From assembly GCA_021815525.1 (NCBI GenBank), contig JAKAGN010000021.1, positions 1-14,353 on the forward strand: a stretch of DNA of 14,353 bases. The letters run 5' to 3'. The notes beneath the pieces were generated by a model. That model had not been told where the DNA came from, made no database searches, and saw nothing but the letters and a program-made list of their open reading frames with translations. This DNA comes from Deltaproteobacteria bacterium (GTDB taxonomy: Bacteria > Desulfobacterota > Desulfobacteria > Desulfobacterales > Desulfatibacillaceae). The number at the start of each line of letters is the position of its first letter. The stretch's first letter is position 1. The translations under genes were made by a program, and so were the position numbers. Shown here piece after piece: positions 1 to 7,532 of the stretch.

Positions 1-120
1 TCTGAAGGGGATAACCGGGCGGTCCAGGCCCGGGAAAGCGGCGGCGGGGAAGCTCCGCCCGAGGAGGACGCGGCCGGCGACGCGCCTTATTTTTTCCCCG
101 AAGGCACGGACGAGACTTAG
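1..120 (+). CDS. C-terminal tail of an unidentified gene (partial)
   Basis: Frame 1 is open from the window edge to a TAG at 118-120 and gives 39 codons ending in ...PYFFPEGTDET. The tail is rich in Gly, Ala, Pro and acidic residues and looks like a disordered C-terminus, so it has no diagnostic motif. In many Desulfobacterota a PSP1-domain protein (RicT/YaaT family) lies directly upstream of metG, and that is the most plausible identity here. This rests on remembered neighbourhood only, because nothing in the visible residues proves it. A gap of 114 bp separates it from metG. Confidence 0.5.
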   Translation, partial: SEGDNRAVQARESGGGEAPPEEDAAGDAPYFFPEGTDET

Positions 121-234
121 GGGAAGGCCTTGCGCCGTTTTTCCGCGGAGCAGAACCCATTCCGAACAAAGCGGTTTCCGTAGGTTTCCGCCCCACAACA
201 CCATTTCGGCACGGAAGAGAGTGTTTCCATCATC

Positions 235-2139
235 ATGAGCGAGTCCTTTTTCATCACCACCCCCATCTACTACGTGAACGCGCGGCCCCACCTGGGGCAC
301 GCCTACACCACCATCGTGGCGGACGTGGCCCGGCGCTTCCGGCGGGCCCTCGGCCGTGACACCTTCTTTCTTACGGGCACCGACGAGCACGGGGACAAGA
401 TCGTGGAGGCGGCCCGGAAGGAGGGCCTTTCCCCCAAGGAGTACGTGGACCGCATGAGCGGCCATTTCCGCGACCTGTGGCCCAGGCTTTCCATCGAGCC
501 CGACCGCTTCATCCGCACCACGGAGCCCGGCCACATGGAGACTGTGCGGAAAATCCTCCAGAAGCTCTACGACTCCGGGGACATCCACTTCGCCGAGTAC
601 GAGGGTCTCTACTGCACGGGCTGCGAGCGCTTCGTGCTGGAGCGCGAGCTTGTAGACGGCAAGTGCCCGGACCACGCCGTGGAGCCCAAGCTCATCAAGG
701 AGTCCAACTACTTTTTCAAGATGGGCCGCCATCGTGACTGGCTGGTGGAGCAGGTCCGGGAAAACCCCGGCTTCATCAGGCCCCAGCGCTACGCCAACGA
801 GGTCCTGGGCTTTTTGAAGGAGCCCCTGGAGGACCTGTGCATCTCGCGGCCCAAATCGCGGCTCCAGTGGGGGATTCCGCTGCCCTTCGACGAGAACTAC
901 GTCACCTACGTGTGGTTCGACGCGCTGGTGAACTACCTTACGGCCGCGGGCTACCCGGACCGCCCGGACTTCGGCCGGCGCTGGGCAAGCGTGGAGCACC
1001 TGGTGGCGAAGGACATCGTGAAGCCCCACGGCATCTACTGGCCCATCATTTTGAAGGCGGCGGGCATCCCGCTCTACAGGCATTTGAACGTCCACGGCTA
1101 CTGGAACGTGGCGGAGGCCAAGATGTCGAAGTCCCTGGGGAACGTCGTGGACCCCCTGGGACTCGCCGAAAAGTACGGAGTGGAGGCCTTCCGCTACTTC
1201 CTGATGCGGGAGATGACCTTCGGCCTGGACGCCTCCTTCTCGGAGGACGCGCTGGTGGCGCGCATCAATGCTGATCTGGCCAACGATCTCGGGAACCTCA
1301 CGAGCCGGGTCCTCACCATGGCCCACAAGTACTGCGAGGGCAAGGTCCCGGAAAGGGACGAGGCGCTCGAATCCGAGACGGGCCTGGGGCTTTCGGCCGA
1401 GGCCTCGGAGGCGGCGGCCGTCTACGTCGAGGCCTTCGGCGAGTTCGCCTTCCAGAAGGGCCTCTCGGCCGTGTGGGACTTCATCTCCCGCATGAACAAG
1501 TACGTGGACACCAACGCCCCCTGGGTCCTGGCCAGGAACAAGGCCGCGCGCGGGCAGCTCGATCTGGTGCTCTATAACCTCCTGGAGGGCCTTAGGGTGG
1601 TTTCGGAGCTGATAGCGCCCGTAATGCCCGAAACCGCGCTCCGCATGGCTGATCTCCTGGGGGCCGTGCCCGGCGCGGGATCGGACTTCGGCCTCCTTGC
1701 GCCCGGCGCGGCCCTTAAGAAGCCCCGCGCCCTTTTTCCCCGCATCGAGCCGCCCGTCGAGAAGGCCGCCCCGGCCCCGCCCCCCGAAAAACCGGCGGCC
1801 CCGTCGGTTAAGCCCGAGATTTCCCTGGAGGATTTCGCACGGGTGGATCTTAGGGTGGGCACCGTGACGGCGGCGGAGAAGATTCCCAACGCCAAGAAGC
1901 TCCTGAAGCTTGCCGTGGACCTTGGAGAGGGCCGGATCCGCACGGTGGTGGCGGGGATCGCCGCCCATTACGAGCCGGAGGCCGTGGTGGGCAAGCAGGT
2001 CATTGTGGTGGCCAACCTGAAACCCGCGCGCCTCATGGGGGTAACCTCCGAGGGCATGGTGCTGGCGGCCGTGGACGAGGCGGGACTTCGCCTCTCCCGC
2101 CCCGAGAGCCCCGCGGAAAACGGCGCCGTGGTGCGCTGA
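235..2139 (+). CDS. metG: Methionyl-tRNA synthetase with C-terminal tRNA-binding domain
   Basis: Cytosolic class I aminoacyl-tRNA synthetase that charges tRNA(Met) and initiator tRNA with methionine using ATP. The 634-residue product shows the HIGH-type signature as HLGH at residues 19-22 and the KMSKS loop exactly at 296-300. A zinc knuckle in the connective peptide reads C127-x2-C130 ... C144-x2-H147, so the last ligand would be His rather than the more common Cys. The anticodon-binding helical domain covers roughly 350-500. A Pro/Ala/Lys-rich linker (about 500-527) leads to an EMAPII/Trbp111-type OB-fold domain (about 530-634, beginning LEDFARVDLRVG), which in other MetRS proteins drives dimerisation and aids tRNA binding. 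The ATG at 235 has a weak purine-rich site (GGAAGAGA) before it. The downstream PBP-type gene begins 18 bp after the stop, so the two are probably co-transcribed. The length is normal for the two-domain-plus-Trbp111 form. Confidence 0.97.
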   Translation: MSESFFITTPIYYVNARPHLGHAYTTIVADVARRFRRALGRDTFFLTGTDEHGDKIVEAARKEGLSPKEYVDRMSGHFRDLWPRLSIEPDRFIRTTEPGHMETVRKILQKLYDSGDIHFAEYEGLYCTGCERFVLERELVDGKCPDHAVEPKLIKESNYFFKMGRHRDWLVEQVRENPGFIRPQRYANEVLGFLKEPLEDLCISRPKSRLQWGIPLPFDENYVTYVWFDALVNYLTAAGYPDRPDFGRRWASVEHLVAKDIVKPHGIYWPIILKAAGIPLYRHLNVHGYWNVAEAKMSKSLGNVVDPLGLAEKYGVEAFRYFLMREMTFGLDASFSEDALVARINADLANDLGNLTSRVLTMAHKYCEGKVPERDEALESETGLGLSAEASEAAAVYVEAFGEFAFQKGLSAVWDFISRMNKYVDTNAPWVLARNKAARGQLDLVLYNLLEGLRVVSELIAPVMPETALRMADLLGAVPGAGSDFGLLAPGAALKKPRALFPRIEPPVEKAAPAPPPEKPAAPSVKPEISLEDFARVDLRVGTVTAAEKIPNAKKLLKLAVDLGEGRIRTVVAGIAAHYEPEAVVGKQVIVVANLKPARLMGVTSEGMVLAAVDEAGLRLSRPESPAENGAVVR

Positions 2140-2157
2140 AGGAGCGGGGCCGAGCCC

Positions 2158-3693
2158 ATGGAAGAGCCGGGAAGCAAGTGGCGGTCGTATCAGGATGGCT
2201 TGAAGCGCGAAGCCAAGGCCGCCCGTGAGAAGAAGAGGAAGAAAAGGGAGGCGGAGGCCTCAGCACCCGAGCCGTCCCGCCCGCGGCGCGTTCCGAAGGC
2301 CCGCGAGCCCCGGCGTTCGGCAAAGCCTTCCCACAGGCTGCGCCGGGCCCGCGAGGAGTCCGCGGCTGCGTGGCGCGCCTTTTCCGGCGGGCTGGGCCGG
2401 GCCTGGCGCGGAGTCTTGGACTGGCTCATCCGCCAGAAGGAGATCAGAAGCCCCGCCATCCTCATCCTTGCCTCCGTGGCGGCCATAGCCCTCATGGGGC
2501 TCCTGGCCGCGGGGCTTTTGCGGCTTCCGGGACGCGGCGAAAAGGCCCCCAAGATGCCCCCCTCCGGGTGGACGCGGGCCCAGGTGCGGGCGCTTATAGG
2601 AAACGCCGCCATCGATGCCTGGACCGGGCCCCAAAAGCTCAAGGCGGGCGGCCGCACCTACACGGTTACGCCCACCCTGGATGCGGACCTCAATCCCTAC
2701 ATGCGAAGCATAATCGACCCGCAGTACGCGCGCTGGATCGGCTTCGCGGCCATGGACCCCGAAACGGGCCGCATACTGGCCGTGGCCGGCTTCAGCCGCG
2801 ACGGCGACAAGGAGCATCCCGTCTTCGGGCATCTCTACCCCGCGGCCTCGGTCTTCAAGATAGTCACGGCCACGGCCGCCGTGGACCTGGCCCATCTCAC
2901 GGCCGACACCCAGGTGGGCTTCGTGGGGAACAAGTACACCCTTTACAAGAACCAGGTGACGCCGGACCCCGCCCGCCAGAACAACCAGCTGCCCTTGAAG
3001 GAGGCATTCGGCGAGAGCGTGAACCCGGCCTTCGGCCTCATAGGGGCCTACGTGGTGGGGCCGGAGAACCTCAGGGACAAGGCCTGCTCCTTCGGGTTCG
3101 GCCGCCGTCTCGACGTGGAGGTGCCCGTGGCCACGGCCGTGTGCGCCTTCCCGGAAAGCGGGGACGATTTCGGGGTGGCCCAGGTGGCCTCCGGCTTCAA
3201 CCGCACCACCCTCATCACCCCCATCCAGGGCGCGGCCTTCGTGGCGGCCCTCGTGAACGGCGGCACCTACCTCGATCCCTCCATAGTGGACAAGGTCACG
3301 GACGAGACGGGAAAGGCGGTCTACGAAGGACGGAAGAAGGAGGTCGGGCGGGTCTGCAGCTCCGAGACCGCGGCGGAGATACTGCGGATGATGGGGGAGA
3401 CCATCGTGATGGGGACGGCCCGCCGGCTCTTCGCGGGTTACGGGAAGGACCCGGTCCTGTCGCTCCTCGATCTCGGCGGCAAGACCGGGTCCATGAACGA
3501 CGGCGTCGAGCACTCCATCCGTTACGACTGGTTCGTGGGCTTCGCGCGGCAGAAGGGCGGGACCAAGGCCCTGGTGGTGGCCTCGGTGGTCGCCCACGAC
3601 AAGTTCATCGGCACCCGCGCGGCCCACTACGCGCGCATGGCCATGAAGCGTTATTTCGCAAACCTCGCCCCCGCTTCCGCGCCCTCCCCGTGA
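2158..3693 (+). CDS. Membrane-anchored penicillin-binding transpeptidase-domain protein
   Basis: Probable D,D-transpeptidase (PBP fold, Pfam Transpeptidase family) acting on periplasmic peptidoglycan. All three active-site motifs are present in order: S231-V-F-K234 (acylated serine), S287-V-N289 and K442-T-G444 followed by a Ser. The N-terminus is unusual: about 95 strongly basic residues, rich in Lys, Arg and Ala and predicted cytoplasmic, precede one transmembrane helix (about 99-121). The periplasmic part has only a short linker before the catalytic domain, with a TLDADLNPYMRSI segment like the PBP1-type pre-transpeptidase linker. There is no glycosyltransferase domain and no room for a class B dimerisation module. 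The ATG at 2158 has AGGAG overlapping the metG stop region, 18 bp downstream of metG, which suggests co-transcription. The exact role (elongation, division or repair) cannot be told from sequence. I am confident of the fold and of catalytic competence by motif, less so of the substrate. Confidence 0.9.
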   Translation: MEEPGSKWRSYQDGLKREAKAAREKKRKKREAEASAPEPSRPRRVPKAREPRRSAKPSHRLRRAREESAAAWRAFSGGLGRAWRGVLDWLIRQKEIRSPAILILASVAAIALMGLLAAGLLRLPGRGEKAPKMPPSGWTRAQVRALIGNAAIDAWTGPQKLKAGGRTYTVTPTLDADLNPYMRSIIDPQYARWIGFAAMDPETGRILAVAGFSRDGDKEHPVFGHLYPAASVFKIVTATAAVDLAHLTADTQVGFVGNKYTLYKNQVTPDPARQNNQLPLKEAFGESVNPAFGLIGAYVVGPENLRDKACSFGFGRRLDVEVPVATAVCAFPESGDDFGVAQVASGFNRTTLITPIQGAAFVAALVNGGTYLDPSIVDKVTDETGKAVYEGRKKEVGRVCSSETAAEILRMMGETIVMGTARRLFAGYGKDPVLSLLDLGGKTGSMNDGVEHSIRYDWFVGFARQKGGTKALVVASVVAHDKFIGTRAAHYARMAMKRYFANLAPASAPSP

Positions 3694-3747
3694 CGGGGAG
3701 CGCCGGAAGGGGCGGGATCGCCCCGGATGCGCCCCGCGGTGGGGCGC
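3684..3747 (+). repeat. Three tandem perfect hairpins at the PBP-type gene 3' end
   Basis: Three consecutive inverted repeats follow each other closely. CTCCCCG (3684-3690) pairs with CGGGGAG (3694-3700), with the TGA stop codon itself as the loop. GGGGCG (3709-3714) pairs with CGCCCC (3719-3724) around the loop GGAT. GCGCCCC (3729-3735) pairs with GGGGCGC (3741-3747) around GCGGT. No clear T-tract follows the last one, so this is not a textbook intrinsic terminator. It could slow or attenuate transcription, block 3' exonucleases, or separate expression of the PBP-type gene from the secreted protein at 3801. Confidence 0.6.
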
Positions 3748-3800
3748 TCCTTAAGGGCGCGTTTTCCGGCCCGCCGGACACTTTACGGAGAAACCGATTC

Positions 3801-5573
3801 ATGAAAAGCAAAAAGCTGCTTCTTGGGGCGTTACTGGCGTTCCTTGCGCTTTTTTCCTCGACGGCCGCCGCCGGTGACGTGTCGACAATAGCCATCGCGC
3901 CGCTCGCGGTTAACGCGGACAGGGACCTGTCGTTCCTCAAAAAGGGCATGGGCGACATGCTGGCCTCGCGCCTTGCCTGGGAGAACCATGTCTCCGTAAT
4001 CACGAGCGACCAGGTGGAGCCGTCCCTCGGAAAGGCGCAGGGGCTCCTTTCCGTGGAAAAGGCCAGGGCGCTCGGCAAGAGCCTTTCGGCCGACTACGTG
4101 CTCTACGGATCGGTCACCGTGTTCGGGGATGCGGCCAGCCTGGACGTTTCCGTGGTGGAAACGGCCGGAACCGGCCCGGCCCTAACCTTCCACAAGGCCG
4201 GGCGCAGCGCCGGTGACCTCATCCCCCAGGTGGACGAGCTTGCCTCGGAGATAGGGCAAAGGGTGTTCGGAAGACCCTCCGCCCTGCCGGTCGCCGCGCC
4301 CTCCGCGGCGGCGCCCGCCCCGTCCCAGGTCCGGGTGGAGGAGCCCGTTTCGCCCTACGCCCATCCGGAAAAGCTTCTGGAGGAGCCGCCCACGCCCAGG
4401 GTCTCCGCGGCTCCGGCGCCTCCGGCCGTAGCTCCGCCCTATCAGGCGGTCCAGCCCTCGGCGGCTCCGCTTCCGGCCGGCGTTCCGGCCGTGGCCGCTC
4501 CCGCGGGTTCCTCCTTCGTGGCCTCTCCCGCCCAGCAGGGCGACATGTGGCGCAGCCCCGCGCTCCCCTTCGAGGCCGTGGGCATCGCCGTGGCCGACAC
4601 GGACGGGGACGGGGCGATGGAGACGGTTGTCATCGGGAAAAGCCAGGTCAACATCTACCGCCTGGTGCAGGGCCGCTTCGCCACGGTGGCCGAGATTCCC
4701 CGCCCCGGCCACGTGACCCAGGTCTGGGTGGACGCGGCGGACGTGAACGGCAACGGCCGGGCCGAGATATTCGTCTCGGCGGTGAACGCCAACGGCGGCA
4801 AGCTGGAGTCCTTTGTCCTGGAATGGAACGGCAAGGAGTACGCCCCCATCGCCGAGAAGCAGCGCTGGTACTTCCGGGTGGCGGCCATCCCCGGGCGCGG
4901 ACCGGTCCTCTTCGGGCAGCGGCGCGGTGTCACCGACGTCCTCCTGGAGGGCGTCTCCGAGCTTGCCCGCGTTGGCGACGGATACGAAACGGCTCCGGGC
5001 GGGCTCGTCATATCCAAGGCCGACTCCGTGTTCGGCTTCGCCAGCGGCTCTTTTGCCGATCCCGGAGTCCCATGCACGGCGGTTTTGGGCCTGGATGACA
5101 ACCTGCGCCTCTTCGACAAGGGCGGCAAGAAAATCTGGATGAGCGACTCGGCCCTGGGGGGCTCGGAAAAATTCCTCACCAACCCCAGCAATGTGGCCCA
5201 GGACGGCATGGGGAACGTGATCTACATTCCCCAGCGGCTCATTCCCATCAGCCACGACGGGCGCGAGGGCATCCTCGTGGTCAAGCACAGCGGAGTCACG
5301 GGCCGTCTCTTCGCCCGCTACCGCAGCTACAACGGGGCCGAGTTCCTCGCGCTTTTCTGGGACGGCCTGGGCCTCTCCCCGGCCTGGACCACCCGGAAGC
5401 TCCCGGGCTACGTGGAGGATTACGCCGTCGGAGACATGGACAACGACGGCAAGCTCGAGCTGGTGGCCGCCCTGGTGAAAAAGGGCCTGACCTCGGACTC
5501 CACCACCATCGTGGCCCTGGACCTGGATTCCGCGCCCGGCGGCGCGCCTTCGGCGGCTCCGCCCGCGCCCTGA
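3801..5573 (+). CDS. Secreted TolB-N/LpoB-like plus FG-GAP/VCBS repeat protein
   Basis: Predicted exported protein of 590 residues with no assigned function. Residues 1-24 form a signal peptide (KSKK, hydrophobic core, cleavage after TAAA). Residues about 25-150 resemble the TolB N-terminal/CsgG/LpoB-type alpha-beta fold, starting with a strand IAIAPLAV and containing ADYVLYGSVTV. A Pro/Ala-rich linker covers about 155-245. The C-terminal half is an FG-GAP/VCBS-type region with calcium-loop motifs DTDGDG at 266-271, DVNGNG at 314-319 and DMDNDG at 545-550, suggesting a beta-propeller. The start at ATG 3801 is chosen for the signal peptide and a GGAG at 3787-3790. The same frame stays open far upstream through the PBP-type gene, but that is a GC-rich artefact. 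The gene lies 107 bp after the transpeptidase and may be functionally tied to it. The TolB-N assignment is by pattern and is moderate; the repeat assignment is firmer. Confidence 0.85.
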   Translation: MKSKKLLLGALLAFLALFSSTAAAGDVSTIAIAPLAVNADRDLSFLKKGMGDMLASRLAWENHVSVITSDQVEPSLGKAQGLLSVEKARALGKSLSADYVLYGSVTVFGDAASLDVSVVETAGTGPALTFHKAGRSAGDLIPQVDELASEIGQRVFGRPSALPVAAPSAAAPAPSQVRVEEPVSPYAHPEKLLEEPPTPRVSAAPAPPAVAPPYQAVQPSAAPLPAGVPAVAAPAGSSFVASPAQQGDMWRSPALPFEAVGIAVADTDGDGAMETVVIGKSQVNIYRLVQGRFATVAEIPRPGHVTQVWVDAADVNGNGRAEIFVSAVNANGGKLESFVLEWNGKEYAPIAEKQRWYFRVAAIPGRGPVLFGQRRGVTDVLLEGVSELARVGDGYETAPGGLVISKADSVFGFASGSFADPGVPCTAVLGLDDNLRLFDKGGKKIWMSDSALGGSEKFLTNPSNVAQDGMGNVIYIPQRLIPISHDGREGILVVKHSGVTGRLFARYRSYNGAEFLALFWDGLGLSPAWTTRKLPGYVEDYAVGDMDNDGKLELVAALVKKGLTSDSTTIVALDLDSAPGGAPSAAPPAP

Positions 5574-5594
5574 CGCCGGCCGGTTTAGCCCAAG

Positions 5595-5641
5595 CGGGGG
5601 AAGGCGCTTTTGCAGGAAAAGCGCCTTCCCCCGTTTTTTTT
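5595..5641 (+). terminator. Strong intrinsic terminator after the VCBS gene
   Basis: A perfect 17-bp stem (5595-5611 with 5617-5633) with the 5-nt loop GCAGG is followed at once by eight T residues (5634-5641). It lies 21 bp after the TGA of the FG-GAP/VCBS gene and isolates that unit from the porin gene downstream. Confidence 0.95.
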
Positions 5642-5753
5642 ACTTCTAAAGACGGGTCGGGGCGGGATTCCGCGCCTTGCGTGGATGGCAAGCGCCGCGT
5701 AATATCATGGGCAGTTAAACGGCCATCATCTCCATCCCAACGAATTCCTTGTA

Positions 5754-5819
5754 AAAATTTTCATCATGATAAGTCCCTTATAAAATTTTCCTTGACAGTT
5801 ATGCGCTGGGTGTCATAAA
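5754..5819 (+). promoter_or_regulatory. Candidate sigma-70 promoter of the porin with AT-rich upstream elements
   Basis: A perfect -35 box TTGACA lies at 5792-5797 and a -10-like CATAAA (4 of 6) at 5814-5819, with a 16-bp spacer. Directly upstream are two copies of AAAATTTTC (5754-5762 and 5782-5790), 28 bp apart, the nearer one abutting the -35 box as an UP element would. An 8-bp palindrome ATCATGAT lies between them at 5763-5770. The stretch is AT-rich within an otherwise GC-rich window. Transcription would start near 5826. Strength and regulation are inferred. Confidence 0.65.
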
Positions 5820-5825
5820 CATTAA

Positions 5826-6020
5826 AATAGATAAGCATGATATACCCGGTGTGGTATAGCCGGGAGTCGCGGAGGGAGGTGAGACCGTAAGGATTACGGG
5901 CTGACGCCCCGCACGCGGAGGGAAACGCTCTTGAGGAGGAGCGTTTCGGGATCGCCCCTTGGAAGGGGATATCCCTGGTTTCATTCAACCAACGAGGAAA
6001 AAGAACAAGGAGGAAGACAG
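5826..6020 (+). promoter_or_regulatory. Structured, GGA-rich 5' leader of the porin mRNA
   Basis: About 195 nt separate the likely transcription start from the porin ATG. I count 14 GGA triplets here, several times more than expected by chance. Three perfect hairpins place GGA in the loop: CCGTA-AGGAT-TACGG (5885-5899), a 9-bp stem with loop TTGAGGAG (5922-5947) and CCCCT-TGGA-AGGGG (5956-5968). The ribosome-binding site AAGGAGGA (6007-6014) carries two more. GGA in a hairpin loop is the binding form of CsrA/RsmA-family regulators. A 10-bp direct repeat CGCGGAGGGA (5868-5877 and 5914-5923) flanks the first hairpin. Upstream of it are two overlapping, mutually exclusive stems (5841-5858 and 5845-5864). 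I do not recognise a known riboswitch class. The structures are seen directly; the regulator is inferred. Confidence 0.55.
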
Positions 6021-7337
6021 ATGAAGAAGGTCATGTTTGCGGTGATCGCCCTGGCCCTGGTGGCCGCGATCGCCACCCCTGCTCTGGCCGTCACGGCCGA
6101 GTTCAAGGGGCAGTACCGGGTGCGCGGCTATTATGATTCTAGCCGCCTTCTGCTGGATGCCAGCGACAACTCCCACGCGTGGATGGACATGCGGTTCCGG
6201 CTGCAGACCACCTTCGTGATCAACGACAGCATGTCGGTGGTGACCCGCTTCGACGCCCTGGATCAGCGGCGCTTCGGCACCTCGGATGCCGACAACAAGT
6301 ATCAGACGCTCGATTTCGACCGCGCCTGGATGAAGATCAAGACCGGCTACGGCCTGTTCGAGTTCGGCCGCATGTCCGGCGCCCAGTTCGGCACCACCTT
6401 CATGGATGACGAGACCGAGCGCGACCGTTTGAAGTACACCCTGCCCATGGGCGACTTCACCGTCATCGCCATCTTCGAGAAGAACGTCGAGCGCGACAGC
6501 CTGACCTACCCGGCGCCGGATTACTCCGACTCCGACACCGCCACCTACTGGCTTGCCGGCGTTTACAAGAGCGAGCCCCTGGTGGGCGGAATCCTTCTGG
6601 GCTACACCAATAACAAGTCCATGTCCGACATCGCCTTCTCGACGCATCCGTACGACCAGAACTTCTGGACCATCGATCCCTACTTCACCGCCAAGTTCGA
6701 CGCCTTCACGGTTCAGGGCGAGGCTTTCTGGCGCACCGGCAAGGCCATGGAGTTTGACCGCAAGGTGTACTCCGGGGTCAACAAGGGCCTCGAGGATGTG
6801 GATTTCGACGCTTGGGCATGGAACCTGGAAGGCCAGTACGCTTACGGCCCCGTCAGCTTCCAGATCGGCTATGCGTGGATGGGCGGCCAGGGCTCCGACC
6901 CCAAGGCCACCAAGGTTAAGACCCTCGGCACGCTGGGCGGCGACTGGGACAAGCTTTGGATCCTGACCACGACGGAAAACGACGACCTCTACGCCGGCCT
7001 GGGCGGCCCGGGCGTGGGCAACATCAGCGGCTACGGCATGACGGGCCAGAACGGCGCCAAGGTTTTCTACTTCGGCATCGGTTACAAGCCCTTCGACAAC
7101 CTGGCCCTCAATTTCGTGTACGGCAACGCCAAGGCCGAGGCCCCGCTCAGCGACAAGTGGAGCAAGGACTACGGCTCGGAGTATGACTTCTCCGTCGCTT
7201 ACCAGATCAACCCCAACCTTCAGTACAAAGCCATCGCGGCTTACCTGGATGCCGGCGACTTCTGGCAGTTCGGCGACTCCAGCGTGAAGCTCACCAACAA
7301 CTACTCCCTGTTCCACGAAATCGTGATGTCCTTCTAA
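6021..7337 (+). CDS. Outer-membrane beta-barrel porin
   Basis: Predicted 438-residue outer-membrane porin for passive uptake of small solutes; the substrate is not known. The first 23 residues are a classical signal peptide (MKKVMFAVIALALV, ending ATPALA). The mature part has alternating aromatic and polar strands, many Tyr, Phe, Trp, Gly and Asp residues and no internal hydrophobic helices. It ends in LFHEIVMSF, the terminal phenylalanine and alternating pattern being the beta-signal recognised by the BAM complex. The first strand after cleavage (EFKGQYRVRGYYDS) looks like a barrel strand. The ATG at 6021 is fixed by AAGGAGGA at 6007-6014; the frame runs further upstream but without a start signal. 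It is a single-gene unit with its own promoter, leader and terminator, and its synonymous codon choice (many GGC, AAG and GAC) fits high expression. No cysteine is evident in the mature protein. Confidence 0.88.
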   Translation: MKKVMFAVIALALVAAIATPALAVTAEFKGQYRVRGYYDSSRLLLDASDNSHAWMDMRFRLQTTFVINDSMSVVTRFDALDQRRFGTSDADNKYQTLDFDRAWMKIKTGYGLFEFGRMSGAQFGTTFMDDETERDRLKYTLPMGDFTVIAIFEKNVERDSLTYPAPDYSDSDTATYWLAGVYKSEPLVGGILLGYTNNKSMSDIAFSTHPYDQNFWTIDPYFTAKFDAFTVQGEAFWRTGKAMEFDRKVYSGVNKGLEDVDFDAWAWNLEGQYAYGPVSFQIGYAWMGGQGSDPKATKVKTLGTLGGDWDKLWILTTTENDDLYAGLGGPGVGNISGYGMTGQNGAKVFYFGIGYKPFDNLALNFVYGNAKAEAPLSDKWSKDYGSEYDFSVAYQINPNLQYKAIAAYLDAGDFWQFGDSSVKLTNNYSLFHEIVMSF

Positions 7338-7391
7338 TCGGGACAAACGGGAGCAGTTGGCCGGCCTTCGCGGCGGCCTGAGTAAGTAAAG

Positions 7392-7434
7392 AGCGGCCCT
7401 CCGGGAGAAATTCCGGGGGGCCGCTTGTTTTTTT
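7392..7434 (+). terminator. Intrinsic terminator after the porin
   Basis: A 13-bp stem with one G-U wobble (7392-7404 with 7413-7425) closes an 8-nt loop and is followed by TGTTTTTTT (7426-7434). It lies about 55 bp downstream of the porin TAA and before the convergent desulfurase gene. Confidence 0.9.
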
Positions 7435-7532
7435 GAAAGAGGGAAGATTGAAAGGGGAAAGAGCCGCGGGAAGGCGGGCCCCCTTATGGTAAAAGGCGCT
7501 TCTCCCTACCGGGCGGGTTACCACCCCCGTCC

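Noticed and set aside
173..190. A short direct repeat GGTTTCCG (173-180 and 183-190) upstream of metG
   Set aside because: Only 8 bp with no dyad or link to a promoter; probably chance.
2260..3627. A 455-codon open frame antisense to the PBP-type gene
   Set aside because: Same codon-bias shadow; no start signal or recognisable motif.
2370..3800. The frame of the VCBS protein stays open for 477 codons upstream, suggesting a 1067-residue fusion
   Set aside because: It overlaps the PBP-type gene, whose motifs lie in another frame; its translation is low-complexity Arg/Gly/Pro/His typical of shifted GC-rich frames; and a signal peptide with a ribosome site begins at 3801.
5826..6020. A known riboswitch class (c-di-GMP-I, TPP, cobalamin, guanidine, SAH) in the porin leader
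   Set aside because: I compared from memory the conserved core motifs of these classes and none is present; the GGA-loop hairpins are a better description.
5985..7346. A 453-codon open frame antisense to the porin
   Set aside because: It mirrors the porin almost exactly, is Val/Gly/Ala/His-rich with no domain, and is expected from codon bias on the sense strand.
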